NCBI GenBank assembly: GCA_041941305.1
Contig: JBGTQJ010000028.1
Location: forward strand, 1-64,000
DNA from: JANSWP01 sp041941305
GTDB taxonomy: Bacteria > Bacteroidota > Bacteroidia > Chitinophagales > Saprospiraceae
Length of the DNA stretch: 64,000 nt
Direction of reading: 5' to 3'
Below the pieces are notes generated by a model. That model ran no database searches. It saw only the letters and a list, made by a program, of their open reading frames with translations, and was not told the origin of the DNA. This document shows, piece after piece, positions 15,001 to 30,000 of this stretch (its first letter is position 1; the number at the start of each line of letters is the position of its first letter). The position numbers and the translations under genes are program-made.

Positions 15001-18000
15001 AACTGAATACCTGGAACCGTCTGGCTGCCGTTATTGGCAGTTGTCAATTGAATATTGGTACCATAATCCTTGTATAAGTCACTTTGGCTTGCTGAAGGCT
15101 TGAATTTGACATTTATTTGAGCAAAACGCTGTCCCTGAATTTCCACCATTCCTTCCGAATTGGCTCCCTCCAGTTCAATTTCAAAATCGGAATAATTTCC
15201 AGTTAAACTGACCTCAAGCGGTTTGGAATAGGCTGGAGCAGCATTCCAGATTTTTAAACTTTGCACGTCACTTTCAGCTCCTTTAAAAATAGCAGCAAAA
15301 TCCAATTGAGTGGTGCTTGTTGCACTAGGATCTGTTGCAGCACTGGCAGTTAAATGAATTGTGGCATCCGGTCTGAGGGCTGTACCAGTCAGATTAATGG
15401 TAGGTACTGTAATATCACCTGCACCAAAAATATCAAGTTTTATATCCTCATCATAATCAGTACTAAAATCAGTTTGATTCAATGGTGGTTTGAATTGGAT
15501 TCTCAATTCTGCAAACTCTTCCGGTTCAAGTATCACAGCCCCATTGGTTGCATTCACCAATTCGATGTCAAAACCTGTATAGGTGTCATCCAACCTTACG
15601 GTAAGTGGTGCACTATGTTCGGGAGCAGCATTCCAGATTTTCAAACTTTGGGTCGCACTTATCTCCCCTACTTCTAAATCAGCAAAACTCACAGCTGTTT
15701 GCTCAGCTTCACTTGATTTTTGTGCAGCAAAGTCAGTAATATTCAATTCTGCCAGTGCTTTGGTGCCACTGCCCGTTAAATTGATGCGGTTGGTAGATGG
15801 CGTAGTACTATCATCTAAACCTAAAACATTGATGTTTAACTGGTCATTATAATCCTCATTCAATGGTCCTTGCGTGACCGGTGGAATAAACGAAATAGAT
15901 AAGATGGCATTTTCTCCCGGTGCAATCAATCCATGAGCAGGGTTCATTACTGCGTTATATCCTGTAGGCAAGCTTGTTGGAAGGCTTACCCTTAATTTCT
16001 TGCCACCTGTAGAAGCAGTATTTGCGACCACCAGGTGTCTGGTAGTGGTGGTACCCAAAATCTGGTTTTCAAAATCAAGATTAGTCACCTCCGTACCATC
16101 TCCTCCTTGTTCAGTTAAGCTCAAAACTGCATAGGTTGGCGTCGGAACCTGTTTTTGAGAGTTGGTCCAACCCATTACCTTAACTTCGTTTAAAGCCAGT
16201 TCGTTGGTATAACTATTATCAAATTGAATCCTCACATACCTGCCCAAGGTACCAGAAGGTAGGGAAACAGTCCATTCATCCTTCCCACTGTCTTGAGTTC
16301 TTTTTTGATACCAATCAGCCAATACAAGAGAATTATAAACATCTCTGTCATCGGGAAAGTCGGTATTGGACACCATTACATAATAATTGTTTCCTATATT
16401 GTCTTTACAGCAATCCGTTCTATTGAATACCTGTATTTCTGCAATTTCCTGAGTAGCACCCAAATCAATTTCATGCCAGGCTCCTGACTCCGAATTGGTG
16501 GTAAACGCCTTTTGAGTATTATCCTGATCTATCAGTTTCCAGAGTACCGGCTTATTGGCGGCGGCACTGCCTTGATCTTCTACAAGGCTTGAAGTCGTCA
16601 CTACCCTATTTCCACTAGCCAGAGAAATTAATTCTGGTGAAGCATCGGCATTTAAAGTAATTTCCAAAGTTCTGGAAGTTTCTTCTCCAGCAATTGAGAT
16701 TGGCAGATCAGTTGTAAAATCCTTAACCGATTGAGGATTAAAAGTCACCCTTAATTCAGTCTGTTCCTGTGGAGCAAGATTGGTTTTGGTCAGGCTAGCA
16801 GAAAAGCCTTCGGGAAGCGTTCCCGGCAAACTCAAGGTGGCATTTTGAGCATAACTTTCAGGGGCACTGTTCGTAATGACTATGGTCTCGGTTTTAGTAT
16901 CAAGTGGTGCCAGCTTTCCAAAATCCATCGTTCCACTGGAATTGGTCACTTGTGCAAAAGGCTGGGTACCTTCTCCAGTCAATTGAAAATCCTGGGTAGT
17001 CAAAGTACCTGCCCCAGCCAGGGTCAAAGTCAAAGTTTCATCATAAGTCCTGGTCTCTGTCGGGTCAAAAGTAATGCTCAGTTCAGCACTTTCATTGGGA
17101 GCAAGACTTGTTTTGTCTGCAACTACTAAAAATCCATCAGGTAAGGTAGATGGAATGGCAATATCCAAATTGGCTGCCAGTGTGGAGCTGGCTTTATTCC
17201 AAATTCTGATTGATTTTGCCTCACTTTTGGTTGTAATGTATTGCTCTGAAAAGTCAAGGCTGTTCACCGAAGCAGCATTTATACTATTGGTTTCAGTAGC
17301 CCAAAATCCGGCAATTGGTTGTGCCGAGATCCCGGTAAGAGCAATATTTTGGGTTACAGGCCTTGTACTTCCATCTGTATTGGAATAGTTGAGTACAAGG
17401 GTATTGTTATAAGTTTGAACCGCAGTTGGAGAAAACACAACCTCCAAAGTAGTCGATTCCTGTGGTTGAAGAGTAATGCCAGCTCCTGGAGTTGCACCTA
17501 TCAAAGCTACTTCATATCCAGTATAGGTGCCGCTTAAAGTCACTTCCATCGGACGACTGCCAGCTGGTGCCCCATTCCAGATTTTAAGTATCTGCATATC
17601 ACTGGATTGTTCGGCTGTAATAGTGCCAAAATCCATACTATTTTTAGGGGAAGCTGTATGACTGGATGCAGCTTCGTCAGTAACAAAATATTGGGCGTAT
17701 GGTCTAGAGGCAATACCTGCAAGATTGATCTGTCGCAAATTGTTGTCGCTGGTTCCCGCTACTCTGATTTCCAGCACATCTGCATAATCTCTTTCAAATT
17801 CGTCATCATCCAAGCTTGGATCAAATTCCACAGATATTAAGGTCGAACTTTGAGGTTGAAGCGTCACTTCTCCATTTGAATCTGCTCCCTGCAAAGTAAT
17901 GTTGTAGCCGGGATTGGTTCCAGCAACCGAAACAATCATATCCTGACTATGTACTGGAGAAGAATTCCAGATTTTCAAAGTTTCTGTGCTGGTTGGGCTA

Positions 18001-21000
18001 TACAATTGGAAAGTTTCAAAATCCAGGTCATTTGACTGGGTATCACTGGCATCGCTGCTATTGGATGCAGTCACATTGTATTGTGCTAAAGGTTTAATTG
18101 AAGTACCGGAGAGTGTCACATCAGAGGAGGAAAGATCACTGGTTCCTCCCAAATTTAAATTGATCGTTGCCGGATAATCTTTATTGATTTCATCCTGAAT
18201 CAATTGTGGATTGAACTTTACCCTCAACAAGGCACTGGATTGAGGATCCAGTGAAACCTTTCCACTTGCATCCGCTCCCACCAATTCAACAGTATATCCT
18301 GTGTAGGTTCCACTAAGGGTCACCTCCAAAGTTCTGCTATGGAGTGGAGCAGCATTCCAGACTTTCAGTTCCTGCCACGAACTTTCGGTTCCGGCATCCA
18401 GAGAAGCAAAGTTCAGGATAGAATTGGGACTTCCATTTGGATCAGAGGTGGCACTCGAAGTGATATTATATTGAGCCATCGGTTTAGCAGCAGTTCCATT
18501 TATGTTAATTGCTGGAGCTGTATTCGATGCGGCTCCTGAAATACCCAGGTTAATGGTATGCGTGTAATTTTCATTCAAACCTGTTTGTTGCAAAGGCGGC
18601 ACAAATTTCACATTCAATAAAGCAAAGCCCTGGGGTTGCAGAACGACCTTCCCGTCGCTGTCTGCTCCATCCAATGTGACTTCAAAACCTGTATAGGAAC
18701 CGCTGAGTGTTACTTCCAGAGGAGCACTATTCACTGGAGCTGAATTCCAGACCTTAATACTTTGCCACGAACTTTCTGTTCCCGCATCAATGGTATTAAA
18801 AGTAAGACTGGAAGTTTGAGTGCCGTTGGCATCTGTTATAGCAGTGGTCGTATAATTGATTTGAGCAGGAGGTTTGGTAGCAGTTGCAGTCAGTGAAATA
18901 CTTGTATTGGTAGCTCCTCCCGTTCCATTAATACCCAAATTAAGGTTTGAGGAAAAATCTTTGGTTACATTGTATTGGGCTAGTGGTGGCTCAAAAGTGA
19001 CTTTTAACTCTGCAAAAGATTGAGGATCAATGCTAATTTCTCCGTCAGTATTGGCACCTATCAACTCGACTCTATACCCATCAACCAGACTATTCCAAGT
19101 CACCTCTAATGGGGCATGGTTGGCAGGAGCCGCATTCCAGATTTTCAGTATTTTTTCCGGACTTATACTTCCTGGATTGATGGTGGCAAAAGTAATGTCA
19201 TTTTGAGCACTTGCAGCCGAGCTTGAAGCCTCACCTGCCGTAATCGCCAATTGGGCTGGTGGTTTGGTTGCAATACCACTCAGATTAATAGCAGGGATAG
19301 AGGCACTTCCTACTCCAATCACACTTAAATTAATTTGTGCACCATAATGCTTGGTAACCTCTGTTTGAACAAGAGCTGGCTTAAATTTGACATTTAAAGT
19401 AACAGAATCCTGTGCCGCAATACTCACTTTTCCGCTTGCATCAGCACCATGTAGGCTTACTTCAAAACCGGGAAAACTGCCATTCAATGTGACTTCCATC
19501 GGGCGGCTGTGAGTTGCTGCCTTGTTCCAAATAATAAGACTTTGGTTTATGCTTGTGTTTCCAGGGTTGATGCTTGAAAAAGTTACATCACTCACCATGG
19601 TAGCTGTTGGATCAGTGGCCGTATCCAGCGTCACATTAAATTCGGCAAGTGGCTTGGAACCTGTCCCTGTGAGATTAATACTTGGAACCGTAATGTTTCC
19701 AGCACCGGTAACCGATAAATTGATATTTGAATTGTATTCTTTACTATTTTCTATTTGAGTCAAAGGAGGGTTAAACTTGACTTTCAGATTTGCAGCCTGT
19801 TGAGGTTGAATGGTTACTTTTCCGCTGGCATCTGCACCTTCTAATACTACCTGGTAACCTGGGTAAGTTCCACTCAGCGTCACATCTACCGGAGCACTGT
19901 TGATAGCTGCCGAATTCCAGACCTTCAAGCTTTTTTCAGCACTCTCCTGTCCAGGATGAGTTGGATCAAAACTCAAATCCGTTTTTAGTACAGCATCTGC
20001 CTGGGTTGCTGTACTAGCTGTTACATTAAAACCAGCCAAAGGTTTGGTGGCCGTAGCGGTTAAACTAACTGCAGAATTTGTAATTCCAGTTGTGCCGCCA
20101 ATACTCAAATTGATAGTAGTGCCAAAGTCCTTTGACACTTCACTTTGAGCCAAGGGAGGGGCAAATTTGATGTTTAATTCGGCATAACTTTGTGGATCAA
20201 TTGAAACAGAACCGCCAGCATCTGCACCTACCAGCTCTACATCATACCCGGCATAAGTGCCAGTCAATGTAACATTTAATGGAGCACTATACATGCTTGC
20301 GGGATTCCAGATTTTGAGTGACTGGACATCACTTTCTGCTCCTGGGTTGATGGTTGTAAACACCAATCCAGTTTTGGAATCTGCACTGTAGTCAGTTGCA
20401 GCAGCAGCAGTCATTTTCAATTCAGCAGGTTGTTGAGTACCTGTGCCTGTAAGAAAAATAGAGAGTATTGCATTTCCAGCTCCCTCCATCTTTAAATTCA
20501 AGGTGTCTATAATTGCACCGACTTCTATTGGTTTAAAGGTAATGTCTACCCCAATGCTTTGTCCAATAGGAATTCCATTTGGATGTGGGTCAAGGCTTAC
20601 TTCAAAGTTATTTGGTAAATCATTAAAATTAGGCAAAATAGAACGAAGTGTTTTTGAGTAAGTTTCTGCAGCAGTATTCCAAATGAGTATACGCTGACTA
20701 TTGCCAGTTGTCATGAGGTCCTGACTGGCAAAAGTCAATTCTGTAAGGGTCGTTGCAGCGCTGTTTTGAGCACTTGATGCGGTAGAATTGTACTGAGCAA
20801 GTGGCTGGAATCCAGTACCTTTTAAAACTACTGGTACCTGAGACTCATCTGGAGCAACCCCCTCTAGTGACAAAATCAATCTTTCTTCTATAGCTCCTTC
20901 AATAATTGGCTCAAAATATACACGCAACTCAACACCCTCAGCACTAGATAGACCATCAGTATGCGCAGCCAATTCTACTCGGAAATTTTCTGGAAGTTCT

Positions 21001-24000
21001 GTATCAGCAGGTAAATTCACCTTCAGTTTTTTGGTTTCAAGGTCATCGTTCGCATTCCAGATTTTTACACTTTGCATGCTACTCGTTGTCGTGATATCCT
21101 GTTGGGCAAAAACCATATCAGTTACAGCAACACTACTGGTATCTGTTGCGGTACCAGCAGTAATTTTGCTTACAGCCAGAGTACGGGTACCTGAGCCTGT
21201 CAGGTTAATATTCAGTTGATTGTTATGTCCAGTATTGTCAATATCCAAGGACAATGTTTGAATATAGACTTTTTCTTCAGTGGGCTGGAAAGACAGGTTC
21301 AGACTAGCAAAAGCTCCCTGATCGACGCTACCATCTGCTGGACTCAAAGTTGCATTATATCCATCAGGAAGTGAGTTGGGAAGTGTTACAATCATTTGTT
21401 TGGCGCCAGCTGCCCCATTGTTCCATATTTTGATGGTTTGAGTTGTACTGGTAGTCCCAATGTTTTGATTTCCAAAAGTAAGACTGGAAACTGCATCTTC
21501 TGTAGCATCAACCGCATTTCCAGCTGTAGTTTTGTATTGAGCAAATGGTTGGGTACCGACACCTTCCAATGCTATTTTGTAAATAGGCTTATCCGCACCA
21601 AGAAGCTCCAAAGACAGGGTGTCTTCATAATTTTGTACCAAAGCGGGATTAAATTTAGTGCTCAAAGTGGCTGAACCACCAGGAGCAATCACTCCAGTTG
21701 CCGGATCGATTGAAAAATCGGTAAAACCTGTGGGAAGTGTGGTTGGTAAAGTAACTGTTAAATCTCTGGCATCAGATGCACCTGTATTCCATATTTTAAG
21801 TGTTTTCGCTTCGCTATTTGTATTAATTTCCTGATTGTTGAAAATGAGCTTAGAGGAAGGAGCGTATGTATTGCTTGTGGCAAGACCAGGAGTTGTTTTT
21901 ATTTCTGCAAGGGGTGGTTTTCCAACTCCAACCAATCTTAACTTCCTCGTATGTCCCATCAACTGCTTGGAAGCCAGAGCGAGGTATTCATTGTAAGATG
22001 AATCAATTTTTCCAGGTGTGAATGTAACCGTTAAAGTAGCATATTGATCAGGATCAATGATACCATCCGCTTCTGAAAAAGACAGTTCAAATGGACCTAA
22101 TTGTTTTGGCAAATCCAGCTTAATCCCATCATAATCACTACTTGAATAACCATTTTCACGTTCAACATTCCATATTTTGAAAGTTTTTGCAACAGGGACG
22201 TCTATAGGTTGATTCCCAAAATTAAAAGTACTCAATTGTGACTCATTCCAATTACTTGCTGCCACATCTGTAATGATAAATGGTTTTCCTGCAATTCCTC
22301 CATTCCCGTATAGTTCTATTTGGTGAACAATGGTTTCTTCTCCTCCTTCCAAATGAAGTGTAAGTGTTTCGTGGTAACTACCTACTTCTCTGGGAAAGAA
22401 GGTTACAGGTAACCAGGTAAAATTATTCGGATTGACCGTAAAAGATGCAGATTCTACACTAAAAGTACTCCCTGTGGGGAAAGGATCAATCCTTCCGGTT
22501 AAGGGGGAAGCGTGGCTACCTCCTTTGTTATTTATAGTTATAGGCGCCAAAGATCTTCCAAGTGTCTGCCCATATGCACTGCTGGTGGATCCATTAGGAG
22601 GAATCTGACGAGTCCAGAAGGTTATGGTGTCTATGGAAACGTATTTGGACCACCAATCGTCACCTTTATAGGCGATTTCTCCAATGGCTGCCTTTTGGGC
22701 TGTCAGCGAAATGGGACTAAGTCTAGCGTTCTCCGCACCTGAAGCCCTCAATTCCAGAGAAGTATTCAGATCCTCTGTAGCAGCTACGTTTTTGGGGAGG
22801 AATTCAACCTCCACCAAAACACTTTCACCAGGTTTTGCAATTCCATTTGAAGGGGTCAATGTAAACTCGTAGCATTCAGGAAAAGATGAAGGTACACTGA
22901 TTGTTAAATCACTGGCACCTGCTATCACAGCAGTGTTCCAAACCCTTATGCTTTTGGAGGATGTTCCTGTTGTATCCACCACCCCAAAATCCAGGCTTGT
23001 CAAGCTAGGAGCATCTACCTGTAGTTCTCCAGCAGTCACTTTTGTAAGGGCATGGGCCTGTAAAGCTCTGGCATTCAGATCAAGCTCTGAATTAAAAAGA
23101 GTTGAATTCAGTCCCTCTATATCTATGGTTACCTTTTCCTGGTAGTTTTTCTGTTCATTGGGTTCAAAGGTCACGGCAAGACTAGCAAAAGATTGAGGTG
23201 CTACTACCCCGTCAGTTGGAGTCAATTCTGCTTTAAAGCCAGCAGGCATAACAGGTAAGGAAACTGTGATATCGCCACCTGTAGTTGGGTTCGTATTCCA
23301 GATTTTCACATTTTGAGGACTACTTCTTTTCCCGGCAGGAATTTGACTAAAATCAAGGTTGCTGAGTCCGGTACCACTAATGTTAGCAGCCTCATTGGTG
23401 ATATGAAAAGGAATAGTAGAACCCTTCAGGTTAATGTTAAATTCCTGTACGCCTGAAGCTCCGGTAAAACTCAATAGTAAATTATCATCATAATCTTTTT
23501 CTTCGGTAGGCGTAAATTGAATTTCCAAAACCGAATGTCCATTGTTGGGAGCTATTCGCGACGAATTGCCGCTCCTCCAGTTAATTGAAAATCCATCGGG
23601 CAATGAACTTGGTAAACTGACGTCAAGGTTTTGAGCATAATCAGGAGCAGTATTCCAGATTTTTACGGTTTTCAAGGCACTGGCTGTGCCTATTGTTTGG
23701 GGTTCAAATTCAAGGCTTTGTGTGAGTTGTGGACCTAGTGCATCCGTTGCTTCTCCAGGAGTAACTTTTACCTGGGCATTGGGTTTTACACCTCTACCCG
23801 AAATGGTTATATTGTATTGAGCATTATCGGCATATCTGTAATTGTCAGCAACGGTAAGGTTAAGTATATAGTTTGAAGCTCCTAAAGTTACTGGAGTATA
23901 GGAAGCACGAAGTGTAGCATAGCCCCCGGGTGCTATTACCCCATTTGAAGGTTCCAATGTAAACGAATATTCTGAGGGAATTCCCGATGTCGGCAAACTA

Positions 24001-27000
24001 ACGGTAACATCTGAATCAGTCGTGCCAATAGGTGACATGTTGTATATCTTGTAAACCATTTCCTGGCTCGAAGCATGAATATCCTGGTTGCCAAACGCAA
24101 TCTGGTAATTCTGGTTTTTCCAAAATCCACTGGTGGGCTTGGGATCTATAGAAGGGCTCATCAACAAAGAACTATAGTCTACAATATTGGCTTTCACTAA
24201 AAAAACAGAATTATTGGTAGAACTTCCTTCAAATTTGACTTCAAATGATCGGGTTGCGATTCCTTTTCGACGCCCCCATAAATAAACCCTGAAGTCTTCG
24301 CTTTCTCCTCTTTTGATTTTTGAACCATTTATCTTCATAGCATCTTTAGACCATATCATGAAAGCATATGGATCGTCGTCATTGCTGGCATCCACCATAG
24401 GTCTTAGAGATACATCTACCAGATTGGAAGTATTGATATCCCTTGCATCAGCTTCAGCGGCATTATTCCAGATTTTGAAATCCCGAAAATACACTGGGAA
24501 AACACCCATGCCATCAGGTCCTTCTTCTCTTAACGAACCGTCAAAATAGGTAAACACCTCCCCTATGATATCTTTAATCTCCGAAGTTTCTACCCTTTCA
24601 AAATCGATTACATCAAGTGCAGGCGCATCAATACCCGTCGCATCCGCAGTTGTCACTTTTGCACTTCCAAGCGGTGGGGTAACAATGCCAATCATTCGGA
24701 CTGGTTGAGTGACTACAAAGGAACCCACAAATACGCTAATATCTATATTTTGATCTATTTGATCTTCATATGTAGTAGGGCTAAAATTAATAGTCAATTC
24801 AACCGTTTCTCCTGGAGCAATGGTGCCACTGTTTGGAAGTGGATTGGCAGTCATCTTTGGAGGTAGAGAAGGGAGAATGACATTCGCTGAGGAGGTAGGG
24901 TGTAAGTTCCAAAGTTTTACGGTTTTGGAAACCGTCATCGTCCTGATACCTTGTAAATCTACTGCCGTAAGAGGCAAACTATTTGGATTGGCTTCGTTTT
25001 GATGAGTTAGATTAAAATAACTTTTACCACTCCCCTTCAAATGAACTCTCATTGGGAAACTCTCAGTAATGTAATAAGGCGTACTGTTTCCATCTTTTCC
25101 TAGCCCACGGCAACGAATGGCAGGAAAGTATTCAGCGTTATCCAAGGTGGCAATCGGGTTCCAAAAAAAATCAACGGTAGCCGAGCTCCCTGGATGAATT
25201 TTAGCTTCGGAAGGAGGTACTGTATATTTATAATGATAATCTGCTAAAGGTAAAATTTCTATAACTTCCTCTCTATTATTGGTTATGGTCAATGACTTTT
25301 TCAAAAATCCATTGATTGGTACCTCTCCAAAGTCAAAAAAGGCCACCGTACGGCTATTTGGTTTGGGTGTATCTCCTCCCAATATTTTTACACCAGGGAT
25401 TGCTACTCCTTCTCCCACAATCGCAATGCTAACAGGGGTTGTAAGGCCCTCTTCTCCGACGGTTTGTATGTCAAAATCATGCTTATAATCCTTAAATTCA
25501 TCAGGTCTCAAGGCTACTTCAAATATCACAAACTCACCTTTAGGGATGACCTTCGTCTTTACTCCGGCGACGCCTCCCAAGTTAGTATCATAGTCATCAG
25601 GGTCTGAGGGGATTTGAATAAATAAGTCCCTGCCATAGGTAGGACCATCGTTCCAGATTTTCAACCTTCTCTTTTGTGTCCTGTCCAGAACCAACTCTCC
25701 AAAATCAATACCTGTTTGATAGGAGGCATTTGGACTTCCTGCCGTGATTTCCGTGATCCTCATTTTGGCAAAGGGTCGGATGACTTCACCGGACAAGGCT
25801 ATGTCCATCTGTCCCGAATTGTCAGAAGTACTGCCATCAAAAGATAACTGTAAGGTTGCATTGATGGCACTTTTGTTACTTAAATTATCTTGATCTCGAG
25901 CTTGTTGGAGGCTGGTAATTGAGGAATAATTGGTAGATGAAAGTTGAGAAACTTCCGGTTTTAAGTACATGCTTATGATGGCACTATCACCTGGTGGCAC
26001 GATACCATCTTCCGGGTAAACTGCAATTTCGAATCCCGTAGGGATGGTACCTGGCAGGTTTACTTTCAAATCTGCTCCAAAGTTACCTGTTACCGTATTC
26101 CAGATGGTAAATCTTTTTTCTTCGCCATAAGCCTCCACTTCATGTACCCCAAAATTCATGCTCTCTGCAACTGCCGGAGCCGACGACGTGGTGGCAGTTC
26201 CAGCAGTCAATTTCGGAATCGCCAAATCAAGGCAAATGCCTTTGAGAGAAATATCAAATGTACTTCCCTGCCCGTTCGTTTGCACGAGAGACAAAGTCTG
26301 ATCTTTATTCCCTGATGTAGGTGCATTAAAGGTAACCGTCAGATCTGCACTTTCACCGGGAGCCAGGGCATTTTTGCTTAGGGTCGCATTTGTATAACCA
26401 TTGGGAAGTGTTGAAGGAATTGTCAGATTTAGGGTTTTGGCACCAGCCAGTCCCTTGTTCCAGACTTTAAATGTCTTTTGTACACTGGCTCCTATCAACT
26501 GTTCCCCAAAATTAATCTCTGTAGTCGTTTCCTCATTTGGTGCAGTCGAAGTTGACAAGGTCAAAATAGCTTCTCCATTGGGTTGTACGTAGGTCCCACA
26601 TGCACTTGTTCCTTCCAGCAAACTCCCTTTTAGAAAGTTGGAGGCAATCGAATCCAACTTGAAATTGTGAAAGCTACCTGCTATTCCACCCGAACGACCC
26701 GAAGTGACCGAGGTTTCTGACTGGTTATCAATTGCAGAAAAACCCTGGTTCATTTTCCAGTAACCCAAAAGTCCATTCTCTGTACCCACCAGTTCACATG
26801 AGCCATAATGATAAATTTCGGAATGATTCAATACCCGGGACCATACTCTAACTTCATCCAGCGAGCCGTCCAGAAAGCTACCAGAAGACTTTTTCCCCAG
26901 AGTCATTCCGCCGGTTCCTGTATGACTGGCTGTTACCCTGTCTTCTACAACCAATTTGCCATCTCTGTATATAAAACGGTTATTGCCAGAGGAAATGGAA

Positions 27001-30000
27001 GCGTCATAAACACAGGTCCAGCGATGCCATTCTAAATCGGACAGATTAGCCGGAACGGACAAATTAGAACCTCCAAAATTCAATGAAAAATTATTGTTAG
27101 AAGAGAATCCGACCGTCAAACCTGAACCCGAAGTACCGTGTTCCAATATGATGGCTTCACTGTTTAAATTATCTCTTTTTGCCCAAAAATCAATGGTGAA
27201 TGAAGAATTGGCAATAGCAGGTCCGGTCAAAATCTCTACGTAATCATCTTCTCCGTCAAAATTCAAAACCGTTCCGTAGCTTCTGGTTTCCAGCTTTACC
27301 GGTATAATAAAATTGGGATCTTTGGGATGGTCGGTACTAATTTCCAACTCCACTCCTTTTATGCCATCACTGTTTCTATTATACGTCAGTGTAAAATCTT
27401 GTTTTTGTCCAATAGCCAGACTTGATGGCAAACCTGGGGTCACCTCAAATTCAATATTATTATCTCCATAAATGCTCACCTCATTTTTGGTAAAATTGAT
27501 CGTTCTGTTACCTGTATTTTCGATAGAAAAATTAAAGGTTCTTTGCTGTTCTGGTATCAAAATACCACCATCAATAGAAAGGCTTGTATAATCCCGATTG
27601 ACAGCATTCTCCAATTCCTGTTGACCATATTTGAAGCTAAAATTGGCTCCTATTGCATTTGTCACCACCGGAAATTCGTATTCCGGATTGTCTGGATCAT
27701 TGGTTCTAAAAGTGACCAGGGCTGTTTTGGTTCCCCCAGAAATAGGTTTGGATTGCACCTTAAAATTCCGATGACCTCCAATCGGAATGGTAATGGGGGC
27801 GCCTGTCGCACTCAACTGGGGAAAATCAATATCAATTATTTCATATTCACTTGTATCTTTTCCATTTAGTTCGATACTTGTAATGTCCAAAGCTTTATAA
27901 CCTGTATTGTAAATCGTAAAGTTTTTCGTCGTTACACGCCCTTCATTCAAATTGCCAAAATGAAGAAAGTTTGTTGTAGTCACATTTTGGCTCGGATTGT
28001 CAGTAATCGTATTGTTGGTTCCACTTTGAGTGATGACTGCATCAGGAATGGTTCTGTGCAATTCGAAATAATCTACATCAATGTTATTTACAGTTGTATT
28101 GTTCGATGTTCCTACAAATAGCCTGATAACATGGTCTCCTTCAGGTAAATTTACAGATGGAATTACAATAGCGTTCGTCCAACTACTACTACTTGCAGTA
28201 AAACCATTTTCATCAAGCGCATTGCCATTCAACATGACGTATATTTTGTTGCTTGGATGATCGCTCTTGTATTTCATCGTGATGGTATATTCTCCCTCCT
28301 GATTCTGTGCAACTGTAAAAGGATAATCAATCCAATAATTGTTTCGCATATTCACATATCTCAAATTATCGTCTCCTCGAATATCAGCTTTTTCAAGCTT
28401 TCTGTAACTTAAATCTTTTCGTTGGTAAACATAGATACTATGGTCAATATAACCTGTGTAATAAGCAATGTTAGGACCTCCTTCTCCAAAGTGCTCGGCT
28501 TCAAATTTTCCTGGTACAGAATGAATAGAACCAGAAAAAGGACGCAATTGAGGTGCTTCCTTAAAATTATATGGATAGTAATTTGGGGAACCAGGATTGG
28601 CATTAAATTGATTTTCAAAATCCCAAAGAGACACCCCATATTTTTCATCCCAGAAATCCTGGCTGAAAGAACTATGGGCTATTTTTAGCGTACCATTTAA
28701 ATCCACAGCCATTTCCAGGACATATGTGTCTTCATAAATCATCTCAAACAAATACTTCGAATCTACATCTTTATAGGGATTTGTAGAAAAAGAATAGCCA
28801 GTTGGCGAATAATTGTAAACCGTCCTGGTACCATCTTCGGCTTGATGAACCATTACGCGCCCATGATAATCATAAATCTGAAAAGCCTTTAGATTAAAAC
28901 CTCCTCGTCCAATTTCTTCACAAGTCAACATCAACTGGTTTTGCCCCAACGCTCTTCTAAATCGCAAAAACTTGTCCCGCTTATGCTCACCATCAGGAAA
29001 AAATCTACCGCTTGGGTTTTGTGTAGGTGGTACTAAATTGTGCTTTGTTTTATTACCAGCTTCAGTAGTTAAGTTCCATTCCCAGGCCCTGGTTTTCTCA
29101 CCATTCACCAATTGCATGATAGCATCCCAGGTTTCATTACTACTATTGACAGAAGCAGTAAAAGCCGGATGCCCTCCTTGTTTATCATCAACATACTCGA
29201 TAATATCTTCTCCTGGTTCAAAGAATTCTTTATCGTATACAATATTTTTTCTCTTTCCATTTAAATAAATATCCAGTTCTTTCCTTTCTCCATCCCAGTA
29301 CAGCAGTCTCTGATTGTTGGACCTGGATTTTATGATACAAATACTTGGAAGTTTAATTGGGGGGTATTCTCTATCCAGCTTTATATATCTGTATGTACTT
29401 GAAAACAAATTTCTTTTCTGCCTTCCAACCTCAAACCCAACGTGGAATCGATATTCATCATAAATATCAGTTAGGGTACTTCTGGTTAAGTTTGAGTTTG
29501 AATTAAAGCCCTGACCATTTCCAGGAATTGAAAAGCTAAGTTCTAACCTATTAAAGCCTTGGTGCAAATCATTAATGCGATGATTCATCCCATCCCAGCC
29601 GGCCAGATCTGGAAACAGAAAACTTATGTTCCCGCTAAATTTTTTAAAGTTTGGAATTTCAGGTATGTTGGTATAATAACCATAATGTGTATTACCTCCA
29701 GACTCTATCTCAGTGAACAATCTCATCTTATTCCTCTGATTATAAAAATTATATTGTGGCAAATAGGTATTCAATGAATTTCGATAACCACCATTGGAAA
29801 TTGCCTCGGGACTAAAAAAGGCTTGAGAAGGCTCAGCCTGGTTTTTTATCCACATATGCCACATGTTATTATCCTTGGAGTAGTATCTATTCCAAAAATC
29901 ATAAACGACCCTGTCAATAAATTTTTTCGTCCAGTAATATTGTAACTGTACTATTCTAGAGCGACCATACTCTATGGCAAAATCAAATTCTCTTTTAGAA

